Positions 29,912-42,141 of a stretch of DNA of 64,000 nucleotides are shown here, piece after piece. Where the stretch lies: the NCBI GenBank assembly GCA_020698575.1, contig CM036240.1:31558211-31622210 (forward strand), given 5' to 3'. This stretch comes from Bostrychus sinensis. Lineage: Eukaryota; Chordata; Actinopteri; Gobiiformes; Eleotridae. The notes under the pieces were generated by a model, which was not told where the DNA came from, did no database searches, and saw only the letters and a list, made by a program, of their open reading frames with translations. The position numbers and the translations under genes were made by a program. Within the stretch, counting starts at the first letter, position 1, and each line of letters starts with the position of its first letter.

Positions 29912-31361
29912 TAACACTGCAAGACCATCCCCCTACTTTGCATACAGTTAAAGAAATACATAAATAAATAAAAGCAGAAACATATATTTATAAATATATA
30001 AATAAATAAAATAATTATTACATTTAGAAATATGTATTTATATTTTTATTTAAAAAAATCTGAAAATGATTAAATATGACAATTAAATATAAATAAAAAT
30101 ATGTGTCCAAAACTTTTGCAATTTAACTATTATATGTACTTATTTGTTTGCAAATCCATTTATTATATAAAAATAAATGTGACAATTCATTGAACATTTA
30201 TTTATTCATTTATTTATCCTTTTGGCTTTATGTTCTTCCATATATCATATCATATCATATCATATCATATCATATGTAACGACATCAATGCCAAGTTCAG
30301 CCAATTTAAACATTCTCAAGATAAATCTTTAGTCTCCTGTTTCTGATTCTAAAAGTACATAGACAAGAATTTAATGACTCAACTGTTCATAAAATTCTTG
30401 TCTATGTACTTTTAACTTATGTTTTTTGTATAAAACACTTTGATCAATGAATTGTGCAATACAAATAAACTTGCCTTCAACACTTTCAAATTTTATAAAT
30501 ATACAAATAATACAAAGTATGCTGGAAATGATTTTTTTTAGCACACAAAAGTACACTAACTACACTTTCAATGGAAATGAACTTAAATGTACTTAGCATA
30601 AAAATTTGTTGTTTCAAAATAGCACACTTGAAGTTAACTTTAGTATGTTGTCACAAAGATATTTTAGTATGTTAAGTTTTAACATTCTTATATTATATGT
30701 AAGTATATTGTCTTTTCACCAGGGCAAGTCTGCATGGAGCTGAGACTGAACCAGAAAAAAACTTAAGGCGAGGCTTTGCACAAACCTTTGGTGAATCAAA
30801 CTCCACAGACCGTTTAGTAATTAATTTCCTGCTTCAATCCTGTTAGGAGTCATGGGTGGCTGCTTTCTCTTCCTGCTTTCAGCTATTGGTGGGGTACGGT
30901 GTGATGAAAGCCAGTTTATCACAGAACACCACGGAGCAAGATCTCACATTCATTCAGTATGGGACATTCACATTCCCAAATATACCTATAGATGGATGAC
31001 TTGCCTGCATGAGTAAGTGGTAACAGTGGCCTAGCTCCAGACTCCAGACAATGCAAAACACTATCAAAAAAAGATCCATGACTTCATTTGAAACTTACTG
31101 TATTATGCCATCAGTCTCTGTGCACATAAACCCAAAACTCCTGTAACTCATCTAAAGTGGAGTGCCATGTACACTCTGTCTCCGGCCCCTCTGTGCTGGT
31201 GCCACTCTTCTCTCGGAGCGGGATGGCTCTGGCTCTAAACGCTTTGACCCTGGTTCTCTCAGACTGAGCCTCCATGATGGATGGTCTGTCAAACCAGCGT
31301 CTGTGAACGCAGCACGAGCCTCCAGCTGGCCTCCCTCCCACCAACACCGCTCTGTCACCTG
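29912..31361. other. AT-rich DNA with a pentamer microsatellite; no gene
   Basis: Contains a (CATAT)n run at 30241-30276 and the hairpin at 30350-30414. No exon is supported. GC content rises from about 31160 towards the minisatellite. Confidence 0.5.
30350..30414. repeat. Perfect 23-bp inverted repeat with 19-nt loop
   Basis: TAAAAGTACATAGACAAGAA plus TTT (30350-30372) is the exact reverse complement of 30392-30414. The hairpin has the size of a small precursor stem but no mismatch at all, which argues for a recent inverted duplication rather than a microRNA. Confidence 0.9.
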
Positions 31362-33030
31362 CTCCGCTGCTACCACGACGACCTCACCTGTCCCGCACTC
31401 AGCTGCTACTACTGCGACCTCACCTGTCCCGCACTCAGCTGTTACTACTGCGACCTCACCTCTCCCCCACTCAGCTGCTACTACTGCGACCTCACCTGTC
31501 CCGCACTCAGCTGCTACTACTGCGACCTCACCTCTCCCCCACTCAGCTGCTACTACTGCGACCTCACCTGTCCCGCACTCAGCTGCTACTACTGCGACCT
31601 CACCTGTCCCACACTCAGCTGCTACTACTGCGACCTCACCTGTCCCACACTCAGCTGCTACTGCGTTGACCTCACCTGTCCCACACTCAGCTGGTACTAC
31701 TGCGACCTCACCTGTCCCGCACTCAGCTGCTACTACTGCGACCTCACCTGTCCCGCACTCATCTGGTACTACTGCGACCTCACCTGTCCCGCACTCAGCT
31801 GCTACTACTGCGACCTCACCTGTCCCGCACTCATCTGGTACTACTGCGACCTCACCTGTCCCGCACTCATCTGGTACTACTGCGACCTCACCTGTCCCGC
31901 ACTCAGCTGCTACTACTGCGACCTCACCTGTCCCGCACTCAGCTGCTACTACTCCAACCTCACCTGTCCCGCACTCAGCTGCTACTACTGCGACCTCACC
32001 TGTCCCGCACTCAGCTGCTACTACTGGGACCTCACCTGTCCCGCACTCAGCTGCTACTGCGTTGACCTCACTTGTCCCGCACTCAGCTGCTACTACTGCG
32101 ACCTCACCTGTCCCGCACTCAGCTGCTACTACTGCGACCTCACCTGTCCCGCACTCATCTGGTACTACTGCGACCTCACCTGTCCCGCACTCAGCTGCTA
32201 CTACTGCGACCTCACCTGTCCCGCACTCAGCTGCTACTACTCCAACCTCACCTGTCCCGCACTCAGCTGCTACTACTGCGACCTCACCTGTCCCGCACTC
32301 AGCTGCTACTACTGCGACCTCACCTGTCCCGCACTCAGCTGCTACTACTGCGACCTCACCTGTCCCGCACTCAGCTGCTACTACTGCGACCTCACCTGTC
32401 CCGCACTCAGCTGCTACTACTGCGACCTCACCTGTCCCACACTCAGCTGGTACTACTGCGACCTCACCTGTCCCACACTCAGCTGTTACTACTGCGACCT
32501 CACCTGTCCCGCACTCAGCTGTTACTACTGCGACCTCACCTGTCCCACACTCAGCTGCTACTACTGCGACCTCACCTGTCCCACACTCAGCTGTTACTAC
32601 TGCGACCTCACCTGTCCCGCACTCAGCTGCTACTACTGCGACCTCACCTGTCCCACACTCATCTGGTACTACTGCGACCTCACCTGTCCCGCACTCAGCT
32701 GCTACTACTGCGACCTCACCTGTCCCGCACTCAGCTGCTACTACTGCGACCTCACCTGTCCCGCACTCAGCTGCTACTGCGTTGACCTCACCTGTCCCGC
32801 ACTCAGCTGCTACTACTGCGACCTCACCTGTCCCGCACTCAGCTGCTACTGCGACCTCACCTGTCCCGCACTCAGCTGCTACTACTGCGACCTCACCTGT
32901 CCCGCACTCAGCTGCTACTACTGCGACCTCACCTGTCCCGCACTCAGCTGCTACTACTGCGACCTCACCTGTCCCGCACTCAGCTGCCACTACTGCGACC
33001 TCACCTGTCCCGCACTCAGCTGTTACTACT
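31362..33030. repeat. 36-bp minisatellite, about 46 units
   Basis: Unit CTCAGCTGCTACTACTGCGA + CCTCACCTGTCCCGCA. Variants (TGTTACT, CTGGTAC, ATCTGG, CCCACA, TGCGTTGAC, CTCCAACC) are interspersed and some blocks recur at spacings that are multiples of 36, so the array grew by block duplication. One unit is 33 bp. Because 36 is a multiple of three and the unit lacks stops, frames of 591 to 636 codons stay open on both strands, reading TSPVPHSAATTA, CDLTCPALSCYY or, on the minus strand, AECGTGEVAVVA. These are artefacts of the repeat unless transcription and translation are shown. Confidence 0.97.
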
Positions 33031-34655
33031 ATTTTGTATGTCACAGAGGATTATGAATCACAGAGGACTTGAACAGACTACAGAGTAAGATGTCCACAGC
33101 AAAAAAAGTCTTTACAAAGTCCTGGGACTAGAGAAAGGAGCGTCCCAGGATGAAATAAATCAAGTTTACAGATCTGGATTCACTTACCCTGGCTTTTTAT
33201 ATTGTACTCCCAGTATACCACAGACTGATCAAACAGATTCCCACATAAATACCAAATATTTAATTCTTTTCTAAATGTTTATGTAATAGCATCACTTTTT
33301 CTTTTGTAAAAAACACACATTTTTAATATCCTTAAAGAAACTGGATTATTAGGGAGGTTATTACAGGTTTGGGTATGTCAGAGATTACCAAGAACATTGA
33401 TTTTTAGGGATATTTTTTATGTGCTATGTACAATCTAAAAAACAACTCCCATTAAACTGGTTGTACAAATCCAAATCCAGTTAAATCAGTGTTGTTGGTG
33501 ATCTGTGGCATACCCAAGGCTATAAAAAAATCCACTGTGCATCGAGAATATTGAAAACATTTAATTTTAAATTGATGCTTTTACATAAACTGGCATAAAA
33601 AAGGGTTAAAATTCTGAAAAAAATAAAATAAAATTGGTATTTATGATCATGGCACAAGTTGATTAAAAGATTTGTGCAAAAAAAAAAAAAAAAACATTTT
33701 TAATGTTTTTTTCACAGGAATACTTTGTCACTTAACAAGAGCAACAGATTTTGTTAGAGTGTACAAATGAAATAATATTAGATTTGTTTTTAGAATATTA
33801 GAATTTAAATATATTAAATATTATAAAATACACACCTAAGCCAAATGTCATAGAAAAGGTGAGAAGCATTGCAATTTAAATAAAATAAAATAAAATAATA
33901 GGATTAAAGGCACTGTTAGTCTTTACAGAGGATATTTCTGTAAAAAGATGTCTTGTGAGAAATTCATTTGTACACCACAAAGGTTCATGCTCACACAAAA
34001 AGTCTTTCTGGTTCACAGCTTTGTCAGTCGTCTGTAAACCTCTCTGAGTGGATGACTTGTGCTGATTCCACAGTGTAACAGGCGTGACACAAACTGCAAA
34101 ACGCTGAACCAGAGGCGCCGCGTGGAAAAAAGCCAGCGCTGGAGGCTGAAGCGCGTCTGCCAAAGCAACTCCGCACATGACGAGAGAATAAATAAACAAG
34201 TGTGACAATACCGACTTGAGGCTGGAGCTGTCAGAGCACCTCCTCCAGCAGACGCACTGAGAGGCCTCACTCAGGGCTGCACACAACTGGGAACAAATAC
34301 ACAACCAGGGGAAATAAAGCAACTCACGTGGGTCTGCTAGCATGGCCGCCTTTGTGGATTTATTAAAGAATGGTAATATATAATAGGACATTTGTACACT
34401 TGCTATATATTAAAGTCAATGGGGAAGAGGCTGGATGTTATGGTCATTACTCTTATGTTTGTTCCCCTGTTCTTTAGAATATATTGCGGGTATTACTATC
34501 AAATATTAATAAACTATACAAAGTGTCCGCTCTCACTATTCTGCTGGAACTTCATTTAGATATGCACAGTTGTGTCAAACTCTCACCGTTAGCAGCGCAA
34601 AGGAAAACCAGGAAGTACATCCATATTTGTCCTGTCTCTCACTGGTTGCTCAGAG
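33031..34655. other. AT-rich DNA, no supported gene
   Basis: A minus-strand frame of 171 codons (34391-33876) spans a locally GC-richer patch at 34080-34340, but shows no family motifs or splice context. Otherwise only A-rich runs are seen. Confidence 0.4.
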
Positions 34656-34659
34656 AATA

Positions 34660-34872
34660 GACTTTAAAATCTCTGACCTGTTGGTCCCATATGAACCATC
34701 TGGGACTCTGAGGACCTCAGGGACAGGTCTCTGCTGGTGCCCAGAGTCAGGACTAAACTCGGTGAAGCAGCGTTTCAGTTTTAAGCAGCTAAACTCTGGA
34801 ACAGTCTTCCTGACAGTGTTCAAGTCCAGACTTAAAACTGTTCTTTTTAGCTGTGGATATGTCAACTGAAAG
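34660..34872 (+). mobile_element. LINE ORF2 C-terminal fragment (L2-like)
   Basis: Plus strand reads SDLLVPYEPSGTLRTSGTGL and then TVFKSRLKTVLFSCGY, matching the fish L2/jockey-type C-terminal pattern DLLVPY-x-PSRTLRS...FKSRLKT-LF. A block between the two motifs is degraded. Inactive relic. Confidence 0.6.
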
Positions 34873-34947
34873 TGTTTTAGCTGCACTCTTTTAATTTTAA
34901 ATGGATTCTGAATTATAATTACATTTTTTCTGTTTTAATTTTAGCAG

Positions 34948-35150
34948 GGCACAGTGGCAGAGTGGTTAGTGTTCTCACCCTAGGAGATAATAGGTTTGAT
35001 CCTGGGTTTGCTCCTCAGGCCAGACAATGGATTTTATTGTTGATATTTATTTGTACTTTTTAATGCACTGCTGTGAGCTGATGAAAATCAGTGTTTCATT
35101 GTGTGTGCAAGCATGCAAAGAAATGGCAAAGGATTCATTCATTCATTTGT
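34948..35150 (+). mobile_element. tRNA-derived SINE with (ATTC)n tail
   Basis: GTGGCAGAGTGGTTAGTG is an A-box-like start and AGGTTTGATCCTGGGT a B-box-like motif, spaced as in tRNA; the body leads to ATTCATTCATTCATT. The other copies of this broad family in the window mostly lack the head. A weaker relative lies at 53840-53955. Confidence 0.55.
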
Positions 35151-35154
35151 AATC

Positions 35155-35280
35155 CAAGCGTTCTTTGCAAAGTCAAAGTTAACACCTCCCCAAAAGAACG
35201 TACACATTATTTAAAGTTATAAATGTGAAGGTGTCCAAAACTAATTCAAAAAGCTTGGCCAACTATATAGATCCAAAAAA
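35155..35280 (+). repeat. Copy of the three-member repeat family (see 58515)
   Basis: GTTCTTTGCAAAGTCAAAGT, CTCCCCAAAAGAACGT, TTATTTAAAGTTATAAATG and AGGTGTCCAAAACTA align in order with 58560-58680. From 35281 to 36254 I see nothing else. Confidence 0.55.
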
Positions 35281-36254
35281 ATTATAAGAAGAATAACAAT
35301 TTTTTTTTATTTTTTAACATTCCACAAACTAAAATTATAGATGAATTATGTAAAAATGTTCTCTATAATTAATACTAGTGGTGAGTACCATTTACCGGGC
35401 CTGCCCTGCTCTGCTGTATAGAGCATACATATTAACAGTGGGATTCCCTGTACATCCACATATACACATAAAGGTGGACCTCCTGTTAGCGTTACGTAAG
35501 ACTTATTAGCTCCATTATCTTTAGCTGTGTGAAATCACTGCAGGCCACTCACTCACTGTCACACACATGGACCTGAAGCACACAGCGGGGGTCACATGGC
35601 TGTCAGGAAATTTATTATTAATGTTTTCTGAAACCATATAGAAAGAGGTGCTGAAATGATTTAAAATGTAATTGTGTTTTCATTAGTGGTGCTCTTAGAC
35701 AGTCTCCTACTCCCTTGTACCCTGCGACAAAGGGTTGGGCCAGCGCATGGCTCAGTGGTGTATGTGGTGCATGTGTCACATTTGCCTGTCTGACCACGAT
35801 CTTCTGTTTATTTGGATATTATTTCTGTGACTTTTGTGCTTCTATCCTAGGCAAGCATACTACATGTATACATACTTTTTATGAGGCCTTTTTACTCACG
35901 CTTAATGGTGTCCAGTCTCGTTTGTGACCACGTGTCCTCAGTTGAGACGAAACCTTTACACTGCGATGGAAGAGAGAGCTGCACAAGCGTTTTTATTTTT
36001 ATGCTTACCAGATCCTTTTCACTGGTCCCAGGTCTAACTTTCTGTCTTGCTCTATCTTCTCTGTTCAGCTTTATGCATAAGACACATACTGCAATGCAGC
36101 CGGTGTGAGCTCATGCATTATCTTGTATTTTGTCTATTTGTTGTACAGGACATGTAAAGGACATGCAACATATCCAGTGTGAATTGGGCATCAGCATTGT
36201 GGGTTAGACAGAAGCTTTGTCCAAGGCCAAGGCAAATTAGTGACTCCTCTAGCC

Positions 36255-36345
36255 CAGGGGTTCTTAACCTTTTTGACCTCAGGGCCCAACTTTTCCAGTA
36301 CAAAGTGGCTCTGCAGGGCCCATTTAAATATTAACACTGTATTAG
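36255..36345 (+). mobile_element. hAT-type end fragment (CAGGGGTTCTTAACC)
   Basis: CAGGGGTTCTTAACCTTTTT is the terminus of a common vertebrate hAT-MITE group. No matching right end is found before the LINE at 36721, so boundaries are open. Confidence 0.4.
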
Positions 36346-36720
36346 TGTTTTATATAATAGCCTATATTTAATAATAATGATTTTAAAATAAAACATTTTA
36401 CTGTTCTTATAAATAAAGTGCCGTTTAGAAAAAAAGCAAATCTATATTAACTATAAAACTTGACTTTATTAATTATAGATACTGCTGCTGATTAGTGAGT
36501 TAATAGTGATACTGCGGTATATATGAATAAAATATCAATACTACTTATTATATGTAAAATCAAATCACATGTTTTGTGCCAAAACACCACAAACAGAAGC
36601 AGTTAGCATTTTCATTACTATGCACCCTTACTATGCAAGTTATACATTTTATACAGTAGTATATTGAAATTATTAAATGGCCAGTGTTAGTCATCGGATT
36701 TGTTTTCAAGGGTAACCATT

Positions 36721-37440
36721 TCCATCCATCTTCTTCCGCTTTATCCGGGACCGGGTCGCGGAGGCAGCAGTCTAAGCAAAGATGCCCAGACTTCCCTCTC
36801 CACAGACACTTCCCCCAGCTCTACCGGGGGGACCCCAAGGCGTTCCCAGGCCGAGAGACATAGTCCCTCCAGCGTATCCTAGGTCTTCCCCGGGGCCTCC
36901 TCCCGGTGGGACATGCCATGAACACCTCCCCAGGGAGGCGTCCAGGAGGCATCCGGAACAGATGCCCAGGCCACGTCAGCTGGCTCCTCTCGATGTGGAT
37001 GAGCAGCGGCTCTACTCCGAGCTCCTCCCGGGTAACTGAGCTCCTCACCCTATCTCTAAGGGAGCGCCCAGCCACCCTGCGGAGGAAACTCATTTCGGCC
37101 GCTTGTATCTGGGATCTTGTCCTTTCGGTCATGACCCAAAGCTCATGACCATAGGTGAGAGTAGGAACGTAGATCGACCGATAAATCGAGAGCTTCGCCT
37201 TTCGGCTCAGCTCCTTCTTTACCACAACAGACCGATACAACGACCGCATTACTGCAGACGCTGCACCGATCCGCCTGTCGATCTCACGCTCCATCCTTCC
37301 CTCACTCGTGAACAAGACCCCGAGATACTTAAACTCCTCCACTTGAGGCAGGAGCTCTCCTCCAACCTGGAGAGGGCAAGCCACCCTTTTCCGGTCGAAA
37401 ACCATGGCCTCGGACTTGGAGGTGCTGATTCTCATCCCAG
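36721..37440 (-). mobile_element. Rex3/RTE-like LINE, 3' end with intact C-terminal ORF
   Basis: A 204-codon frame (37435-36821, minus) encodes the end of the reverse transcriptase ORF: MVFDRKRVACPLQVGGELL, VEEFKYLGVLFTSEGRME, RKAKLSIYRSIYVPTLTYGH, GRSLRDRVRSS, and GRRPRGRPRIRWRDYVSR. I know this series from Rex3-type (RTE clade) retroelements of fish. A short deletion after DYVSR, relative to the copy at 59573, shifts the frame and ends the ORF early. The 3' terminus is the typical GGAAGAAGATGGATGGA (36721-36735, complement). 5'-truncated, so immobile. Confidence 0.85.
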
Positions 37441-38193
37441 CCGCTTCACACCATTATGGTCACACCATCATGGGGTAACCATTTTTGAATGAAAAAAATT
37501 TCACCCATAAGAAATTATGAGTATTGGGTATTTACTATCGACTAAATTCCCCCCAAAAGTAATCAGTATCATATTAAATCCAAAAAGTGTGGTATCATCC
37601 ATCACTACTGCTGAGTTGAGAGTTAGACTGAGCAAAAGTGTTTTTGTGCTTTGTCTCATGTGCGAGACAAACACTGGAGGGGATGGGCGAGCTGTAATCG
37701 GCACAAGAGATGCGCCGCTGTGCTTCTGGTGAGTGCAGGGCCAGGTGGGACAGGTTTGGGTTTTGGTCCGATAAGGACAGTGTCTGGGCCCGGATCTGGA
37801 CCACGGTCTAACTTTTATGATGTTGTGGAAAAGTGTAGTCTATTGTAAATGGTGTCTAATTGATGAAGGAATATACAATTGATACCATTTGTAGTCCTGG
37901 TCCCGCAGCCCAACAGTGCAAAAATTCAATTCATATAGGCCAAACTTCAGGCCTATGTAAAGCCAACGCCTTATCAGGAAACATCGTACAGTTAAAATAT
38001 GTGCAGAGTAAAGTCAGGAAAACCATTTTACAGATAGCACAAAGTTTCAGCCCACAGACTTCCATCTGTGTTAACATAATACTCTGTGCTAAATGTGGGA
38101 TGTGGGACTAAAAACTCAGTTTCAGTTTAAATGAGCCAACATAGGTATAATCTGAAACACGAAAAAGCCATTCAACCTCAGAATTATCATGGA

Positions 38194-38657
38194 CAGGGTT
38201 GCCAGATGTCACTGACAGTTTCCAGCCCAAACAGAACGTAAAACCTGTCCAACACAATAAACACCAGCCTATAGATCACACTCACTTTAAATGTTAAAAC
38301 TGTTATACGTAAGAAAGAACACAAAATGTTACCAGCAGCACCAAAAAAGTAACACAAATTGGTTCAATCAGACAACCAAAGCCTTCATGGTCAGGGCATC
38401 ATAGAAACCACAAAAAAAATTAACCATGAGCAACCAAACTCATGAATCACTCATTTTGAACTGATGATACGAACTGTTTGCTATATATTGATAAGTATTT
38501 TGTTTGTATTTTCTCCAGAATATTTTATATTTATATTTAAAAACTTGCCAAATGTTGTGAAAAACATGCCCAAATTTTATAAACTGCTATTATTTCCAGC
38601 TCAAGGTGTTCAAAAGAAGCCTAATTGGGTGGAAACCAGCCCAATTTGGCAACATTG
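38194..38657. mobile_element. Probable hAT-type MITE (CAGGGTTGCCAGATGT / TTTGGCAACATTG)
   Basis: Left end CAGGGTTGCCAGATG, right end complement CAATGTTGCCAAATTGGG. Flanks ATCATGGA and ATTGTGGA match at 6 of 8 bases. Ends resemble, but the interior differs from, the family at 40044 and 61006. Confidence 0.55.
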
Positions 38658-39699
38658 ATTGTGGATTTCACTCCTTTAACAGCCCTATCAAATCCACCAC
38701 CAAATATGTCTTTTTTCCAGTTAAGATGCCAGCTTCTCTCGATATCCATGCCCCTGTAGAGTTCAGCGCGAGTGTGAAGCGGAGTTATGATCTGACAGTA
38801 AATAATGTCTATCTCCTGTCAGTGACCAGGGCCAGCTCTCCTGTAGCCGCTGCTCTGTAAAGTGAATTAGCTGCTGATGTGTGAGAGGTGTCTGTCAGTC
38901 TATGGCTCACACACACAATGGCAGGTGAATCACATTTACTGTCTATAGTAAGCCAGAGCGTTTTAAAAGACACCATCCCATTCTGCTCTCGGTGTATGGT
39001 GGCTCCTGTGTGACCTCTTCACTTCCTCTGACCCTCACTGCGCCAAACAGAACGGATATGGAGGAGATAATGGTTTGATTTAAACACGGCATGGCAGTTG
39101 TGTCATGGACAGAAAATGCATTGAGAAAAGAAGGATGCTTTGGAAAGTGGCAAGATTTGACAGATATGCTACTGTATATTACTGAAGATCACAAATAAAC
39201 ACTGGCATTAACTTTGGGACACATACAGTTCCTATAGACCCTCTTAACTTGGGCTGGGTATCGTTTAAATCTTTTCTATACCAGTTACTAAACAATAACT
39301 GGTTTACGATACTTATGCTGTTTTGATAAATTTGCAATAACCATAACTGTCACAAAACAAAAAATATTTAAATAAAACTACTATTATTTCAATGAAATAC
39401 TAACATGTAAATAAAGAAGTGTATTTTTTGTGCGTTATAAGTCTTGTTTATTTAATTCCTAGCATGATGTCGTGGCTCGCTCAATGGCTGAGTCAAAAAT
39501 TCAGCTCATGGTAGTATAAAAAAAACAAGTGCTATTTACAAACGTGCAAAGTAACATATTTACAATAAGAAAATCAGAACTAGAACATCAACATGCATAT
39601 AACATCTACCATGATGGCATCTGCAATTGTTTGGCAATGATTCTGGCCAGTATTTGTTAAGTTAGATGCTGTAATGACAAATTTAGCCCCATCTCCCAA

Positions 39700-39880
39700 T
39701 AGTAAAGAATCCTTTAAAAATTCCTGGATCCAGATAGCGATCCGGATCACCCCTAAAATGTAACTACTTCTTTGTTATTCCATTTCTTACATGTCCTGCA
39801 AATGTCATCAAAATTCGTCCATAACTTTTTGAGTTATGTTGCTAACAAACAAACAGACAGACAGACAAACCAATGCTGAC
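39700..39880 (+). repeat. Dispersed repeat ending in a CAAACAGACAGA run
   Basis: GATCCGGATCACCCCTAAAATG through CATCAAAATTCGTCCATAACT and TTTTTGAGTTATGTTGCTAAC to (CAAACAGA)n matches my memory of a frequent fish interspersed repeat. Class not assigned. Confidence 0.45.
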
Positions 39881-40043
39881 AAAAATATAAATACTTCTTT
39901 ATAAACAGGATCATTCCTTACCATACAGCACAATATAATTTCCAGAAATATTCCTCTTTTATTCCACTATTTTTTCACTGAATAGGTCCCCTTATTTTTA
40001 AGAAAACATGAAAAGTATGAAAAACTTACACTTCTGGTCACAT

Positions 40044-40426
40044 CAGGGTTGCCAAGTCCGCAGTTTTTCAGCGGATTTGGGCAGCTTATTAAGTGTTGCG
40101 GCGAGTGAAAAAATTGTCCACGGGTTGGGCAGAACAATTTTTTTGGAAATCTTAAGCTATTTCTATATATTTTGAATGGCAAATCTTTAAAACCCAAAAC
40201 CAATCACACTGAAACCAGGCTAAATCAGCTGATATCTGTGTCTAAGGAGCTGCTCTGTCTGTGAGAGAGGGTCGGGGGGGTGGGTCCGTGTCACAGGAGG
40301 AGCGCTCCTTTCACCGCACCGGCACTAATTACGGTCCCACTGTGTTTTCATGTACTGTTCTGTGGGTTTTGGGCAGTTCTGAAGTTGTTGTTGGGTGGAT
40401 TTTGACTTTCAGACCAGGCAACCCTG
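40044..40426 (-). mobile_element. 383-bp hAT-type MITE with perfect 8-bp duplication
   Basis: Ends CAGGGTTGCCAAGTC and the complement CAGGGTTGCCTGGTC; GGTCACAT flanks both sides (40036-40043 and 40427-40434). The whole element is an inverted homologue of 61006-61395, sharing AAACACNGTG, GAGCGCTCCT, CAGCTGAT and TTTTAAAACC segments in order. Confidence 0.88.
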
Positions 40427-40688
40427 GGTCACATGACCAAGCATACCGCATGCAGACATGGTATATTAAAGTGCCCCTTACCTGCTTCTGTTTTGCCGGC
40501 CACCGGAAGCTACGCACTCGGAGGAGGACATAAGTGAGTAGGACAGGCAGTAGGACCCACTGTGCACCCAGGGTCTCACTATAATGTGTGAAACAGATCA
40601 TTTAAAGTATTTAATGCACATGGCCAAGGGGATACAAGTTAGATCGAGAGAAAGGCAGTAATGTGGGAGGATATGAAGTAACTATGCC

Positions 40689-40695
40689 GTGTGTG

Positions 40696-40755
<60 letters not shown>
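40689..40755. repeat. (TG)n microsatellite
   Basis: About 33 TG units after ATGTGTGCATG; immediately downstream of the sequence following the MITE. Low-complexity frames over it are not genes. Confidence 0.97.
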
Positions 40756-40756
<1 letters not shown>

Positions 40757-40804
40757 TGATCTTAAGGACATCGAGGATGACACGGCTCCATCACACAGGG
40801 AAAT

Positions 40805-41019
40805 TAAGGTGACCATATTTCTAGACACTGGGACACAAATCCTGGTGCATTTGAACTCAATCAAGTTCTTTTTTTTCAGTCATGTATTTCAAAGTACATG
40901 ATGCTAGAGCTTACGTTTTGAATATGGTGGAAATGAATTCCTGGCAATGACATGGTATATAAATTTAGTGACAAAAGTGTTAAGACCTGTTTTCTATAGT
41001 AATTCATCTGTTCACCCTA
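40805..41019. mobile_element. Relative of the 6938-7108 MITE
   Basis: Starts TAAGGTGACCATATTTCTAG and ends CATCTGTTCACCCTA, matching the TAGGGTGACCA termini of the element at 6938. No flanking duplication is found, so it may be truncated or old. Confidence 0.5.
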
Positions 41020-41025
41020 CCTTAT

Positions 41026-41588
41026 GGATGTGTTCACACTTACTGGTCCACAGGACTTGGTGCGCTTTGGTGCACCTGTGTTGATGATGTCATCGGTCTG
41101 GTTCAAGTTCACATTGGATTCTGCCAAACAAGCCGAACTGACTGAGGAAGCAGTAACAAATATATGCACATATCGGCTGAATACAGCTGTGGACTCTCTC
41201 TGGTGATTATTATGAAATCTGTGTCATTTCAACAGTTTTACATTTGTTTGCTAATGTTAGCCACCTTTTAGATACATTTTATTTACAGTATATTAGTGCA
41301 TTAGTCACATTAGATGTGCATATGTTTCTATGACCTTGGTAAACAGAGGTGTAGTCTGTAGTTTGGTCCGTGTTGCGTTCACACTTCACCAGGACCAGAC
41401 CAGGAGTGCACCAGGGCTCAAAGCGCACCGCACCAAGACCTCTCATTTCAGGAGGACCAGAGTTCATTTGTTTGGTGCACACCTGAGTCTGATGCGTATT
41501 CACACCTGCTCAAACAAACCAGATTTTGCCAGGAAGCGCACCAGAGTTCGATTTATGTGAACCAAACACGGCAAGTGTGAACACACCC
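41026..41588. mobile_element. 563-bp MITE with GGRTGTGTTCACACTT ends
   Basis: Left end GGATGTGTTCACACTT, right end complement GGGTGTGTTCACACTT (15 of 16). The interior repeats GGTGCACAC, GCGCACC and ACCAAAC motifs in both orientations, as in an abundant fish MITE family. No transposase; duplication unclear. Confidence 0.7.
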
Positions 41589-42141
41589 TAAATATGTCAT
41601 TTATATTAAATTACTGTATTGTAATATGCTTTAGGTGTGGTGTGGTGCACATCTGGAGGCTTGCACTATGGTTGTTGTGAGCGTACTCATGAGTAAAAAG
41701 TAGAGCTGCTACAGAAGACAAATTTCCACTGAGGTGATACGAAACAAACCCTGCAGCCTGTGACTCTCTGGGATTTTCCTCAGAGAGTGGACAGAGATGA
41801 GAATGGGTGTAGCTATGACAGCACAACCACATGTGTTCCCTTTCTACACCTAATTCACACTGAATACATTACAGTATGACCTCCATTGCACATAGACACC
41901 CTTCCAGTCAATGCGTGAGTTCACACCGGCTGCGTTTGTTGTAGCTCTCTGTATACACACAAACTCATAAGCTTAAACTCACTACTCTCCCATGAACTCA
42001 GCTGACTGTTGTTGGATACGTACGGCACAACCAAGGCATTTCAGTGTAAATCAGGCGTCCCATTCGCTTTGGCCTTATACTACTGAGTTAGGGGTAGCTC
42101 CTTGTTGTTTGAGTAAATAAACACAGTCTACAGCTCTGTCC

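Noticed and set aside
31362..33030. CRISPR array, because of about 46 repeats of 36 bp
   Set aside because: Units are directly adjacent with no spacers, there are no cas genes, and the DNA is clearly from a vertebrate.
31152..33072. Long overlapping ORFs (591-636 codons on plus, 630 on minus) as real genes
   Set aside because: They consist almost entirely of one stop-free 36-bp tandem repeat whose length is a multiple of three, so frames stay open on both strands without selection.
33876..34391. 171-codon minus-strand ORF as a gene
   Set aside because: No family motif, signal, splice context or regulatory neighbourhood; mixed Cys/Leu/Ser composition fits chance in a locally GC-richer patch.
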